From NCBI GenBank assembly GCA_966424055.1, contig CBJLMB010000014.1, positions 85,511 through 149,510 of the forward strand: 64,000 nucleotides of DNA, given 5' to 3'. A program made the translations under genes and the position numbers. This DNA comes from Deminuibacter sp966424055. Its GTDB lineage: Bacteria; Bacteroidota; Bacteroidia; Chitinophagales; Chitinophagaceae. This document shows positions 44,922-54,197 of the stretch, in pieces; position 1 is the first letter of the stretch; each line of letters opens with the position of its first letter. The notes beneath the pieces were generated by a model, which saw nothing but the letters and a program-made list of their open reading frames with translations, was not told the origin of the DNA and did not search any database.

Positions 44922-45932
44922 ATGGAAAATTTTTTTCACCAGTTAGTCATCAATATGCTGGCCTATGCTGCGCAGCGTGATGTATCGCCGCAGCAATTGT
45001 GCTCACTTGCGGGTATCGACTTAAAGACAGTAAAGAAAAAAAAGCCGTTGCAATTGGCGCCGACGCAGATCAATAGTCTCTGGCAAAATGCCTGTCACCT
45101 GACGGGCGATCCGCTTTTTGGTTTGCATTTTGGCGAATCGCTGCAACTTCAGGCGCTGGGCATTGTAGGAGAGTTGATACGCAGCAGCCAGACTATTGGC
45201 GAAGGACTTACACATGCCGCTGGTTTTACCAACCTGGTTACAGATTCTTTCACCATGCAGATCCAGTCATCGGGCCGTAGTTTTTACATAAAGCTTATTC
45301 CCAATAAAAGCCAGGAAGCCGCGTACCCGTTCGTATTTAAACAGGTGATGGACCTGAGCCTGGTATTTGTGCTGCACGAGCTGGACGGGCTGGTATTGTC
45401 CAAGATCAGGCCACAACGGGTACTGCTGCCTTTCCGTACTGCACCTTATGAAGAAGAATATGAAAGGGTATTGCGTTGCAGGCCGATAAAAAAAGCGGGC
45501 GATTATATTCTGCAGTTCGACCAGCAATACTGGGATGAACCGATCATTACAGCCAGCTATGAACTGCAGCAGCACTGGCTAAGCAAAGCCCAAGAATGGA
45601 ACCGTGCACAGGATACCGGGAAAGCGTATAAGGAAAAGATACTGTATTTTATATCCACCAATGCCTACCTGGGTGTACCCTCACTGGAAGAAATTGCTGC
45701 GAATTTTACTACCAGTCCGCGCAGCCTGCAACGGAAACTGCAGGAAGAAGGGGTCACTTATCAAGAATTGGCCGATGATATCCGGAAAACGCTGGCCTTG
45801 CATTATCTTCAATCTGGTAATTACCCGGTAAAAGAAATTTCTTATATGCTTGGTTACAATGAGGCCAGTGCATTTACGAGGGCATTCAAACGCTGGACAG
45901 GCAAGAGCCCGGTTAATTACCTGCTGAGTTGA
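44922..45932 (+). CDS. AraC-family regulator with arabinose-binding-like (PF12625) N-terminal domain
   Basis: The 336-residue protein has an N-terminal domain of the Arabinose_bd type (residues 20-210, LCSLAGIDLKTVKKKKPLQ, LFGLHFGESLQLQALGIVG, ELIRSSQTIGEGL) and a C-terminal AraC DNA-binding domain: PSLEEIAANFTTSPRSLQRK with the first helix-turn-helix and PVKEISYMLGYNEASAFTR with the second. This arrangement is like OruR/ArgR-type AraC regulators of amino-acid or fatty-acid genes. The DUF1211 gene follows at 73 bases and may be a target. Confidence 0.88.
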   Translation: MENFFHQLVINMLAYAAQRDVSPQQLCSLAGIDLKTVKKKKPLQLAPTQINSLWQNACHLTGDPLFGLHFGESLQLQALGIVGELIRSSQTIGEGLTHAAGFTNLVTDSFTMQIQSSGRSFYIKLIPNKSQEAAYPFVFKQVMDLSLVFVLHELDGLVLSKIRPQRVLLPFRTAPYEEEYERVLRCRPIKKAGDYILQFDQQYWDEPIITASYELQQHWLSKAQEWNRAQDTGKAYKEKILYFISTNAYLGVPSLEEIAANFTTSPRSLQRKLQEEGVTYQELADDIRKTLALHYLQSGNYPVKEISYMLGYNEASAFTRAFKRWTGKSPVNYLLS

Positions 45933-46005
45933 ACAGGTGGTGTAGAACAAACTTGCCTGCCAGTAACCCGGGCAACCTGATTGCTGAATAAACAAACTGG
46001 TGAAG

Positions 46006-46674
46006 ATGAAAGAAAAACTTGCCTACAACGATATCGCCGGCAGAAAAACAGGCCGTACAGAGGCGCTGAGCGATGGTGTTTTTTCCATAGCCATGACCTT
46101 GCTGGTACTGGATCTCAAAGTGCCGGTAACAGAAGCCATTCACAGCGAAATGGATCTGCTGCACCAGTTGGGAGCGCTTGGTCCCCGCTTTCTTACTTAT
46201 TTTGCCAGCTTTATGACGCTGGGTATTTTCTGGACCGGGCAATCAACCCAGTTTGCTTATATTGAAAGAGGGGACAGGCGGCTAAGCTGGTTATCGATGC
46301 TGTTTTTATTATTTGTATCCTTATTGCCTTTTACTACTGCTTTCCTGAGCGAACATATCCATTTCAAAGTGGCCGTGGGTTTGTACTGGCTGAACATTCT
46401 TGCATTAGGATTTGCCCTCTACATTCACTGGTTGTGCGCCTACGAAAACAATTATCTCCACCTGAGCGGGGAAGATGAAAAGAAAAGCATTGATAAAGCC
46501 ATCAGGAACAGGATTGTCAGGGGCCAGCTATTGTATGCCTGCGGCGCATTGCTTTGTTTTGTGAACACCTACCTCAGCATCATTATCATCATTCTTGTTC
46601 AGCTCAATTATGTATTTGATTTCTTTGGAAAAAAAGGAAAAAGAAAAACACAGAACACAGCAGGCAACAACTAA
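46006..46674 (+). CDS. TMEM175/DUF1211-family membrane protein
   Basis: ATG at 46006 gives 222 residues. The N-terminal signature RTEALSDGVFSIAMTLLVLDLKV matches the TMEM175 pore-helix motif (Arg then xSDGVF-x-I), where Leu replaces the common Phe. Further membrane segments: FLTYFASFMTLGIFW, SMLFLLFVSLLPFTTAF, WLNILALGFALYIHWL, LYACGALLCFVNTYLSIIII. Bacterial relatives are potassium-permeable channels. The C-terminal tail is Lys-rich. It follows the AraC gene by 73 bases. Confidence 0.82.
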   Translation: MKEKLAYNDIAGRKTGRTEALSDGVFSIAMTLLVLDLKVPVTEAIHSEMDLLHQLGALGPRFLTYFASFMTLGIFWTGQSTQFAYIERGDRRLSWLSMLFLLFVSLLPFTTAFLSEHIHFKVAVGLYWLNILALGFALYIHWLCAYENNYLHLSGEDEKKSIDKAIRNRIVRGQLLYACGALLCFVNTYLSIIIIILVQLNYVFDFFGKKGKRKTQNTAGNN

Positions 46675-46692
46675 GCCGTAAGCCGTAATGGC

Positions 46693-47223
46693 TTACCGGT
46701 AAGCTTCTCCATGATGCATACGGGCGATCATTTCCGGGAAAACAAGGTGGAACCAGGGGGTGAATTCTTCGGGATACCTGCCAAGGCGGTATTGAATTTC
46801 ATGTGAAGGCAGAAAGATATAGTCTTCCACTTCTTCCGGATCAGGTTGTATATGATGAGCCCCCAGCCTCCCGGTGAAAACATGGAGGTATTCATTCTCA
46901 ATTAATCCATTGGGCAGTACAACATGGTACCTGAATTCAAAAGATTTGGTCAGTGGGCAGCTGAGCCCCATTTCTTCTTTCAGCCGCCTTACAGCACCAT
47001 GGTGAACATCTTCACCTGGTAAAGGATGCCCGCAACAGGTATTGGTCCATAAACCGCCGCAATGATACTTGCCGGCCGCTCTTTTTTGTAACAGGAATTC
47101 ATTTTGCCCGTCAAATATATATACCGAAAAAGCCCGGTGAAGCAATCCCTTCTGGTGTACTTCCATTTTTTCCATTAACCCGGTGTGCTCGTCTTTCTCA
47201 TTAACAAGGATAACGTTTAGCAT
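46693..47223 (-). CDS. idi: Isopentenyl-diphosphate isomerase type 1 (Idi)
   Basis: ATG at 47223 (MLNVILVNEKDE) gives 176 residues, the usual length. The Nudix-like fold has the active-site Cys in TNTCCGHPLPGED (around residues 66-78) and the second conserved Glu in ELEEEMGL-like RLKEEMGLSCP. HQKGLLHRAFSVYIFD at residues 21-36 and the final WFHLVFPEM fit the family. It interconverts isopentenyl and dimethylallyl diphosphate for isoprenoid synthesis. It converges on the DUF1211 gene with 18 bases between stops. Confidence 0.9.
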   Translation of the reverse strand: MLNVILVNEKDEHTGLMEKMEVHQKGLLHRAFSVYIFDGQNEFLLQKRAAGKYHCGGLWTNTCCGHPLPGEDVHHGAVRRLKEEMGLSCPLTKSFEFRYHVVLPNGLIENEYLHVFTGRLGAHHIQPDPEEVEDYIFLPSHEIQYRLGRYPEEFTPWFHLVFPEMIARMHHGEAYR

Positions 47224-48067
47224 GGTTGCATGTTTAAATAATGATGAATGGTGGACGGTATTACCTGTAATGCAGTTTGCATAGTTACACCGGATACAAG
47301 GGCTTATGTTCAAGGATACTGGGAGCAGATAAATATTGCACTGCTATTATGATCAATCATCTGTTTGGGTAAATACTGCAGGCAAACGTTCATGTTTGCG
47401 GGTACTGCCTATAAACCCTTTAACGAACATTTACCAGGGTTGATCCAGCAGGCAACCGGAAGGGCAGGATGTTTTTTCAAAACAAATTTAATTAAAGCAT
47501 GCACTGAAAAATGCAATGCCCCGTTTTTTTCAGCAGATTTTTACAGCTATTGCAGCTGCAATGGTTAAATAACACACGGTATTGGAAAACAATGCTTATA
47601 GAATAGGCTATCCTGCACAAGGAAATTGCCTACAGTGCACAGCACTTGTAGATAAAATCAGTTTACTGGTCGTGTTTAAATAACAATAACGCATTGTATA
47701 CTACCAGGATAGTATGCATGCGAAAACACAGATACAGTATTCATTTAGTCATACAGGCTAGGGTTTGTTCAGTTTGTTCCTTATGGTGGTGATGTTCCCG
47801 GTTGCGGTATAGGTATATGCCGGATATGCGGTTTTTCAGAATAAAGAAGCAGGATATGGGAGCAGCGGCCTGCCGGGTTTAGCATGAGATAGATGAACAG
47901 CCAAATGCGTATTGGGTCTATGCGGCTGACGGTGTACAGTGTACTGAAACCCAGCACGGGGCTAACAGGAAACCAGGAGCAAAAGCACCGGAAAAATGAC
48001 CTTGGTAAAATGTGATTGCATAATGTAAAGCAGTTTATTATGTTTGTTTCCAAGTAAAACCATTTTT
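47224..48067. other. 844-base intergenic region
   Basis: No convincing gene is seen. GCAAACGTTCATGTTTGC near 47381 is an inverted repeat, and ATTGCAGCTGCAAT near 47550 is a perfect palindrome. Short open frames at 47365-47568 (+) and 47781-48053 (-) lack codon or domain support. The region leads into the aquaporin gene. Confidence 0.3.
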
Positions 48068-48757
48068 ATGCCAACATCATCACAAAAATTCATTGCTGAG
48101 CTATTTGGAACATTCGTGCTTGTATTAATGGGTTGTGGCAGTGCTGTGCTCGCCGGCTCTCATGTCGGTTTCCTTGGTATCGCCTTTGCATTTGGTTTAT
48201 CGGTTGTAGCCATGGCATACGCCATAGGGCATATAACCGGTTGCCATATCAATCCCGCCATCACTATTTCTATGTGGGCAACCGGCAAATTGTCGGGCAA
48301 AGATGCGGGCTTGTATATCGTGGCGCAGATACTGGGTGCTATTGCGGGCGCCGCTTTATTGTATGTTATTGCGCAGGGCAAGGCTGATTATAGCATCGCT
48401 GCCAATGGCCTTGGACAGAACGGTGTAAACGACGGCTCGCCCGATAAGTATTCGCTGGTGAGCGGTTTGATCGCAGAAATTGTATTCACCTGTATCTTCC
48501 TGCTGGTGATACATGGTGCAACTAGTAAAAACAATGGCAATGGCACAGTAGCTGGGTTGGCTATCGGCCTTTCTTTAACATTGATCCATATTGTTGGTAT
48601 CCCGGTTACAGGTGTATCTGTAAACCCGGCCAGGAGCATCGGACCCGCCCTGTTTGTAGGTGGCCAGGCACTTGCCAATTTATGGGTATTCATTGTTGGC
48701 CCCATTGTTGGCGGATTAATTGGCGGTGGCATCTGGAAACTGATCGATAGTAAATAA
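48068..48757 (+). CDS. aqpZ: Aquaporin Z (water channel)
   Basis: ATG at 48068 gives 229 residues; an in-frame ATG at 48044 would add eight residues. Six membrane segments and two half-helices are visible, with NPA motifs in CHINPAITISMW near residue 63 and SVNPARSIGPAL near 180. The second motif is followed by Arg (NPAR), and IHIVGIPVTG precedes it, as in orthodox water-selective AqpZ with the His of the selectivity filter. It is a single gene flanked by long spacers. Confidence 0.92.
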   Translation: MPTSSQKFIAELFGTFVLVLMGCGSAVLAGSHVGFLGIAFAFGLSVVAMAYAIGHITGCHINPAITISMWATGKLSGKDAGLYIVAQILGAIAGAALLYVIAQGKADYSIAANGLGQNGVNDGSPDKYSLVSGLIAEIVFTCIFLLVIHGATSKNNGNGTVAGLAIGLSLTLIHIVGIPVTGVSVNPARSIGPALFVGGQALANLWVFIVGPIVGGLIGGGIWKLIDSK

Positions 48758-49124
48758 TAGTTTAACTGAAATAGGAGCAATCATATGCCGCTTGACAGTT
48801 AGAACACAATGATACAAGCCGGCAGGGCCAGACTTATTTAAGTTGGGTATTTATGCTCCGGGGATCAACTTTTCCCATACAAATAATCACAGAAATTTGG
48901 TATCGCTACTAACCCATGCACGAGTGCCGGCAAACTTATTGCCGGCACATTTTTTTTAAAAACACTATTTGCGCGGTGCCACCGCGGAAACACTTTGTAG
49001 AGCTGTTTCTACAGGTAAAGTCTGCGGCTGCATACCCCGCTGCCATAAAAAGATACAATACAGCAGCTACCTGGCTGGCATGGTTTTTTAACAGTAGCTG
49101 TTACATTCATCTAAACTTACGGTT
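48758..49124. other. 367-base intergenic region with a terminator
   Basis: No gene is seen. A perfect hairpin with a T-run is at 48924-48957, 167 bases after aqpZ. The last 160 bases upstream of ferritin contain no clear promoter match. Confidence 0.4.
48924..48957 (+). terminator. Rho-independent terminator between aqpZ and ferritin
   Basis: GTGCCGGCAA (48924-48933), loop ACTTA, TTGCCGGCAC (48939-48948), then A and eight T residues. It could end a long aqpZ 3' region or a small RNA. Confidence 0.88.
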
Positions 49125-49676
49125 ATGAAAACAAACAGATTATCTGATGCAATAACCCGGGCACTGAATGCCCAGATGACAAAAGAATCACATGCCGCGC
49201 AGATCTATCTTTCCTATGCAGCCTGGGCCGACAATGAAGGATATGAGGGCATCGCCAATTTCCTGTTCCGCCATGCAAAGGAAGAACGCAATCATATGAT
49301 GAAGCTGCTGGAATATATCCTGGAACGTGGTGCAAAAGTAAAGATAGAAGCTATCCCGGCTCCCCCTGCCGACCCTTCCAGCATACAGGATTGTTTTAAC
49401 AAGGTAATGGAGCAGGAGATAGACAATACCAAAACAGTATACCAGTTGGTGAAAATGAGCTTTGACGAAGAAGACTGGGCCACCTGGAATTTTATGCAGT
49501 GGTTTGTAAAAGAACAAACAGAGGAGGAAACACTCGCCTTGAACCTGCTGGATAGGATAAAGATTGCCGGCGGCGAAAATGCAACAGATGAGGCATTGTA
49601 TGCCCTGGATCGTGAATTGAAGAAGATGCCCGATGAGGCCCGGCTGGCACAGGATGTAACTGTTGACGAGCCTTAG
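49125..49676 (+). CDS. ftnA: Bacterial ferritin (FtnA-type)
   Basis: The 183-residue four-helix protein stores iron in a 24-subunit shell. Ferroxidase-centre residues are visible: Glu in MTKESHAAQIY (residue 21), Glu and His in AKEERNHMMKLLEY (near 54-58), Glu in VMEQEIDNTK (near 99) and Gln/Glu in KEQTEEETL (near 130). No heme-binding Met of bacterioferritin is evident. The C-terminal 18 residues are an acidic extension beyond the core. A compact hairpin follows the stop. Confidence 0.9.
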   Translation: MKTNRLSDAITRALNAQMTKESHAAQIYLSYAAWADNEGYEGIANFLFRHAKEERNHMMKLLEYILERGAKVKIEAIPAPPADPSSIQDCFNKVMEQEIDNTKTVYQLVKMSFDEEDWATWNFMQWFVKEQTEEETLALNLLDRIKIAGGENATDEALYALDRELKKMPDEARLAQDVTVDEP

Positions 49677-49709
49677 TCAACAGTATTTTTTATATTGTTT
49701 TTTGCCTTC

Positions 49710-49731
49710 AACCCCGCATCTGCGGGGTTTG
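49710..49731 (+). terminator. Probable terminator after ferritin
   Basis: AACCCCGC (49710-49717), loop ATCT, GCGGGGTT (49722-49729), then TTGTTG. The stem is perfect but the T-run is short and broken. Confidence 0.65.
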
Positions 49732-49834
49732 TTGATAAGAATGCCTGAAGCGTATACAGCAACGATAGCCGGAAATCCGTTTTTTTTGAGCAATTTTGTG
49801 TTGTTACAACAGCGAAGAAAAACAGCTGATAAAC

Positions 49835-50410
49835 ATGAATACGCTTTACATCAAGAATATGGTATGCGACCGCTGTATCATGGCGGTGAAACAAACGCTG
49901 GATACTGCCGGTATCGCGCATGGCAATATAAAACTGGGCGAAGTGGAACTGACTGCGGCACTTGATGAACAGCACAAGGCAGGTTTAAAGCAGCTGCTCG
50001 AAATACAGGGCTTTGAATTGCTGGATGATCACAAGATGCAACAGGTAGAGAAGATCAAGGCATTGCTGATACAATTGATTCATGGGAGGGAAGAAGTGCA
50101 GTTGCAGCAGAAATTGTCTGTATACCTGGCTGAACAAACCGGGATGGATTATAAATACCTCAGCGCCCTGTTCTCTGCCACCGAAGGGATCACCATTGAA
50201 AAATATGTTATCCTGCAACGTATAGAACGTGCCAAGGAACTGATCATGTACAATGAGCACAGCATGAGCGAAATCGCCGACAGGCTGGGTTATAGCAGTG
50301 TACACCATTTATCGGGCCAGTTCAAGCAGGTTACCGGATTAACACCTTCTGCTTTTAAACAGCTCAAAGAAAACCGCCGTAAACCTTTGGACCGCCTCGG
50401 CGATGCGTAA
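49835..50410 (+). CDS. HMA-like metal-binding domain fused to AraC DNA-binding domain, first copy
   Basis: ATG at 49835 (MNTLYIKNMVCDRC) gives 191 residues. Residues 1-70 resemble a small heavy-metal-associated domain with the metal motif MVCDRC at residues 9-14. Residues about 75-180 are an AraC-type DNA-binding domain without the usual ligand domain: YLSALFSATEGITIEKYVILQRI and SMSEIADRLGYSSVHHLSGQF. The arrangement suggests a one-component copper or other soft-metal sensor that binds metal at the CxxC and regulates the copA genes downstream. A very similar protein is encoded at 50754. The tail is basic. Confidence 0.72.
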   Translation: MNTLYIKNMVCDRCIMAVKQTLDTAGIAHGNIKLGEVELTAALDEQHKAGLKQLLEIQGFELLDDHKMQQVEKIKALLIQLIHGREEVQLQQKLSVYLAEQTGMDYKYLSALFSATEGITIEKYVILQRIERAKELIMYNEHSMSEIADRLGYSSVHHLSGQFKQVTGLTPSAFKQLKENRRKPLDRLGDA

Positions 50411-50753
50411 TGCAGCGGCGGGATAGAGCTCCAAGCCAATAGCGAATAGCCATGAGCCATTAGCAGGACAGACTGAAGACTGCCTACTGGCGACTGCAGA
50501 CAGGTTCTTTCTCTCGCGGAATGCGCGGAAAACGCAGAAGTGGAATGACCATACGGTCATCCTCAACCGGCGACGTGATAAAGCTGCAAGCGAATAACTA
50601 TGAGCCATTAGCAGGACAAGACAAAGACTGCCGACTGTCTACTGCCCACTGCCTACTGAAGACTGCCTATCAAAAACTGGTTAATTATATACCTATTCCT
50701 GCTGTTTTTATACCGTCTGTATCAATACAGCGGCTGATATTTGCCTGGTAGTC
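50411..50753 (+). repeat. Repeat-rich spacer between the two regulator genes
   Basis: A 29-base sequence containing ATGAGCCATTAGCAGGACA occurs at 50442-50470 and again at 50590-50618 with few changes. CTGCCTACT and ACTGCC words recur between and after them. A 22-base sequence (50509-50530) is repeated in inverted form at 54198-54219, and ATGACC (50545-50550) faces GGTCAT (50555-50560). No gene is seen in this spacer. Confidence 0.75.
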
Positions 50754-51335
50754 ATGAGCCAACAAATACTGTATATTAAAGGGATGGTTTGCGATCGTTG
50801 TATTGCTTCTGTAAAACAGGCAATGGAAGCATTGGGCCTGCAGGTAAAGCAGATACAGCTGGGAGAGGTTCAGCTGGAAACACCCGGTAATATAGATATG
50901 GAAGAAATAAGCCGGGTATTGCAATCATTGGGCTTTACGCTGCTGCAAAGCAGTGCTGCCTTGCTGGTAAAGCAGGTGAAAGAGCTGGCTTCGGTTGTAT
51001 ATAACGGCAACTTTGATTTTATACCAGGCTTCCGCTTCTCAAAGTATGCAGCCGAACAGCTGCAGGTACCTCTGCCAGCGATCCATTCCGCGTTTATTGA
51101 AAAAGAAGGGCACACACTGGATCATTTTCTTGCCGGCTACCGCGTGGAAAAGATCAAAGAAATGCTGGTGTATACCAACGGGTCGCTGACAGATATCGCT
51201 TTTAAACTGGGCTTCAGCAGTGTACCACATATATCCAAATTGTTTAAAAGCAGTACCGGCCTCAACCCATCTCATTTCAGGGAAATACGGAAAAATAAAC
51301 TGCAGTTACAGCATCTGCAGGACAAGGCTGAATAA
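50754..51335 (+). CDS. HMA-like metal-binding domain fused to AraC DNA-binding domain, second copy
   Basis: The 193-residue paralog keeps the same plan: metal motif MVCDRC at residues 10-15 in an HMA-like domain (KGMVCDRCIASVKQAMEALG), then an AraC domain (HSAFIEKEGHTLDHFLAGYRV, LTDIAFKLGFSSVPHISKLF). It is a tandem duplicate of the gene at 49835 and lies 104 bases upstream of copA. The two may respond to different metals or to different metal levels. An older reading as an ordinary AraC regulator would miss the N-terminal metal motif. Confidence 0.73.
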   Translation: MSQQILYIKGMVCDRCIASVKQAMEALGLQVKQIQLGEVQLETPGNIDMEEISRVLQSLGFTLLQSSAALLVKQVKELASVVYNGNFDFIPGFRFSKYAAEQLQVPLPAIHSAFIEKEGHTLDHFLAGYRVEKIKEMLVYTNGSLTDIAFKLGFSSVPHISKLFKSSTGLNPSHFREIRKNKLQLQHLQDKAE

Positions 51336-51439
51336 CCGCCATTTTCTTCCTGCAGTATCGAAAATTATATACCGCAACACCTGTAAAGTATAATAATCCC
51401 CCTTTAGATCCCTGGTAATTTTGGTGAAAATTAAGGATT

Positions 51440-53713
51440 ATGGTTACAGCAACAGCATCCGGCAAACTACTGGCACCGGAAGAAAAAACAAAAACAGCAG
51501 ATACTCCGGTTAAAAAAATATATACTGTTCTCGGCATGACCTGCGCCTCTTGTGCCGTAAGTGTTGAATCGATGCTTGGCCATACAGAAGGTGTGGCTGC
51601 TGCCAGTGTTAATTTCGCCAATCAGTCAGCAATGGTCAGCTATTATCCTTCCAGGGTAACAGAAGAAGGTTTACAGCAGGCTGTACGTTCTGTAGGTTAT
51701 GATCTGCTGATAAACAACGATAACCAGGAAGATGCCAAAGAAATGGCTCAACAGCAGCATTACCGAACATTGAAGCAACGTACACTTTGGTCGGTTTTGT
51801 TGTCGGTACCGGTGGTGCTTATCAGCATGGTGTTCATGCATATGCCTTATGCCAACTGGATCATGCTGGTGCTTACCACACCGGTGGTATTTTATTTCGG
51901 GCGCAGCTTTTTTATACAGGCCTGGAAACAGGCGCGGTATAGAAAGGCCAATATGGATACACTGGTGGCATTAAGCACAGGTATCGCTTACCTGTTCAGT
52001 GCATTCAATACAATATATCCTTCTTTCTGGCACCAGCGCGGTATTCACCCGCATGTATACTTTGAAGCAGCTGCCGTTATCATTGCTTTTATTTCGCTGG
52101 GTAAACTGCTCGAAGAAAGGGCCAAGTCCAGGACAGGCTCCGCACTTAAAAAACTGATGGGACTGCAACCTAAAACAGTACGTATACTGGAAGATAGTGA
52201 AGAGAAAGAAGTTTCCGTAGCAGCGGTGCAGGCAGGTCAGCTGATCATCGTGCGCCCCGGCGAACAAGTTCCAGTGGATGGAGAGGTGGTCAGTGGCAGC
52301 TCTTATGTAGATGAAAGCATGCTGTCGGGTGAGCCGCTGGCGGTAGCCAAGACCAAGGGCCAGCAGGTATTTGCAGGTACCATTAACCAGAAAGGCAGTT
52401 TCCGTTTTACAGCTACCAAAGTAGGCAGTGATACACTGCTGGCACAGATCATCCGCATGGTGCAGGAAGCGCAGGGTAGCAAGGCGCCGGTTCAGCAGCT
52501 GGTAGATAAGATAGCGGGTATTTTTGTGCCGGTCGTTATCGGTATTGCTGCACTCAGTTTTGTGGTATGGATGGTGTTGGGTGGTGATAATGCTTTAACA
52601 CATGCCTTGCTGGCCGCTGTTACAGTACTGGTGATCGCTTGCCCGTGTGCACTGGGACTTGCCACACCAACAGCCATCATGGTCGGTATAGGTAAGGGCG
52701 CTGAAAATAAATTCCTGATAAAAGATGCGGAAAGCCTTGAACTGGCTCATAAGGTAAATCTGGTGCTGCTTGATAAAACAGGAACACTGACTGAAGGTAA
52801 ACCCCGTGTTACCGACTGGCACACTGCAGGCTCCGGCAGGGATGATCAATGGAAACAAGTGCTTTTGTCCCTTGAACAACAGTCTGAACACCCGCTGGCA
52901 GCAGCCGTGGTGCAGGTGCTGAAAGAAGAACAGGTACAGCCTGTAGCCATTACTCATTTTGAAAGTATTACCGGTAAAGGTGCGGAAGCCCGCTTTAACG
53001 GTAAGCAATACCTGGTGGGCAATACCGCTTTACTGCAATTGCACAATATCAGTTTGCCGGCTGAATGGGAAGTAAAAAAACAGGCATGGGAACAGCAGGC
53101 TAAAACAGTGGTATTATTTGCTGATGAACAGGCTGTGCTGGCCATGATCGCCATCGCGGATATACTGAAGCCTGGATCTGCAGATGCTGTAAACGCATTG
53201 CAGCGCAGGGGTGTGGAAGTGATCATGCTCACCGGCGACAACCGTTATACCGCCGCTGCTATTGCCCGTGAGGCTGGTATTACACAATACCGTGCTGAAA
53301 TGCTGCCTGCTGATAAAGCTGGTTTTGTAAAACAACTGCAGCAGCAGGGTAAAACCGTGGCAATGGTAGGGGATGGTATCAACGATAGCCAGGCGCTGGC
53401 CCAGGCAGATGTTAGTATCGCTATGGGCAAAGGAACAGATATCGCAATGGAAGTAGCCCGCATCACACTGATGACCGGCGATCTGAATGCTATACCTAAA
53501 GTACTGCATCTTTCCGCTCAAACCGTGCGTACCATCCGGCAGAACCTTTTCTGGGCTTTTATATACAACCTTATCGGCATACCTGTAGCCGCCGGTGCGC
53601 TTTACCCGTTAAACGGTTTCCTGCTCAATCCCATGATCGCCGGTGCTGCCATGGCCCTCAGCAGTGTAAGTGTGGTGAGCAATAGTTTACGGTTAAAATG
53701 GAGCAGGCTGTAA
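51440..53713 (+). CDS. copA: Copper-exporting P1B-type ATPase (CopA)
   Basis: The 757-residue P-type ATPase exports copper(I) across the inner membrane. An N-terminal HMA domain carries GMTCASC (Cys35 and Cys38). The transmembrane CPC motif is C401-P402-C403 in IACPCALGLATP. DKTGT with phosphorylated Asp445, the HP motif in SEHPLA near 483, MLTGDNRYTA near 600 and GDGINDSQALAQADVS near 640 complete the catalytic core. One HMA domain only is present. The ATPase lies between the two regulators and a small chaperone, forming the centre of the copper module. Confidence 0.93.
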   Translation: MVTATASGKLLAPEEKTKTADTPVKKIYTVLGMTCASCAVSVESMLGHTEGVAAASVNFANQSAMVSYYPSRVTEEGLQQAVRSVGYDLLINNDNQEDAKEMAQQQHYRTLKQRTLWSVLLSVPVVLISMVFMHMPYANWIMLVLTTPVVFYFGRSFFIQAWKQARYRKANMDTLVALSTGIAYLFSAFNTIYPSFWHQRGIHPHVYFEAAAVIIAFISLGKLLEERAKSRTGSALKKLMGLQPKTVRILEDSEEKEVSVAAVQAGQLIIVRPGEQVPVDGEVVSGSSYVDESMLSGEPLAVAKTKGQQVFAGTINQKGSFRFTATKVGSDTLLAQIIRMVQEAQGSKAPVQQLVDKIAGIFVPVVIGIAALSFVVWMVLGGDNALTHALLAAVTVLVIACPCALGLATPTAIMVGIGKGAENKFLIKDAESLELAHKVNLVLLDKTGTLTEGKPRVTDWHTAGSGRDDQWKQVLLSLEQQSEHPLAAAVVQVLKEEQVQPVAITHFESITGKGAEARFNGKQYLVGNTALLQLHNISLPAEWEVKKQAWEQQAKTVVLFADEQAVLAMIAIADILKPGSADAVNALQRRGVEVIMLTGDNRYTAAAIAREAGITQYRAEMLPADKAGFVKQLQQQGKTVAMVGDGINDSQALAQADVSIAMGKGTDIAMEVARITLMTGDLNAIPKVLHLSAQTVRTIRQNLFWAFIYNLIGIPVAAGALYPLNGFLLNPMIAGAAMALSSVSVVSNSLRLKWSRL

Positions 53714-53824
53714 TAAAATATTCTTGGCCGCCCTGCTCCGGAAAATAATGTACAGATTAACTAAAAGGATATAATAACCGGCGCTTTTTGCCGGCGGAAA
53801 TTTGTAAAAATAAAAAACAGAGAT

Positions 53825-54040
53825 ATGAAAAAGGTTCAATTCAAAACGAATATCAATTGTTCTGGCTGTATAGCGAATATAACACCCGCACTAAATGATG
53901 CTGTAGGTGCCGGTAACTGGGCTGTGAACACTGCCGATCCCGGAAAAATTCTCACCATATCAACAGCGCTGACCGATGTACCCACATTGGTGCAGGTAAT
54001 TAAGCAAGCAGGTTATAAGGCCGAGCAGATTGAAAGCTGA
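53825..54040 (+). CDS. Small HMA-domain copper chaperone (CopZ-like)
   Basis: The 71-residue protein is a single heavy-metal-associated domain with metal motif NCSGC (Cys13, Cys16) in INCSGCIANITPALNDAVG, and the expected beta-alpha-beta-beta-alpha-beta order. It has no export signal, so it works in the cytoplasm, probably handing copper to CopA or to the HMA-AraC regulators. The central Asp/Gly loop and AVNTADPGKILTIST fit the fold. Confidence 0.85.
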   Translation: MKKVQFKTNINCSGCIANITPALNDAVGAGNWAVNTADPGKILTISTALTDVPTLVQVIKQAGYKAEQIES

Positions 54041-54045
54041 TCGGT

Positions 54046-54100
54046 GCAGTTGGCAGTCCGCAGTCCGCAGTCGACAGTCTGCAGTTGGCAGTCTGCAGTC
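54046..54100 (+). repeat. Short tandem-like repeat after the copper chaperone gene
   Basis: GCAGTTGGCAGTCCGCAGTC-type words recur: GCAGTT/CAGTCCGCAGT/CAGTCTGCAGT, about six overlapping copies of CAGTnnGCAGT-like units. Similar words (ACTGCC, GACTGC) appear in the spacer 50411-50753. Confidence 0.7.
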
Positions 54101-54197
54101 AGCCGTGTTTGTCTTGTAGCTCAAAGCTATCAGCTTGCCGCTTTTAATCTGCCAGGAGGAGGAGATGGATCGTTCATCCGGCAGGAAACATCCTCCG

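Noticed and set aside
47365..48053. Small genes at 47365-47568 (+) and 47781-48053 (-)
   Set aside because: Neither has a recognised domain, a good start context or neighbours that support coding. The composition fits spacer DNA.
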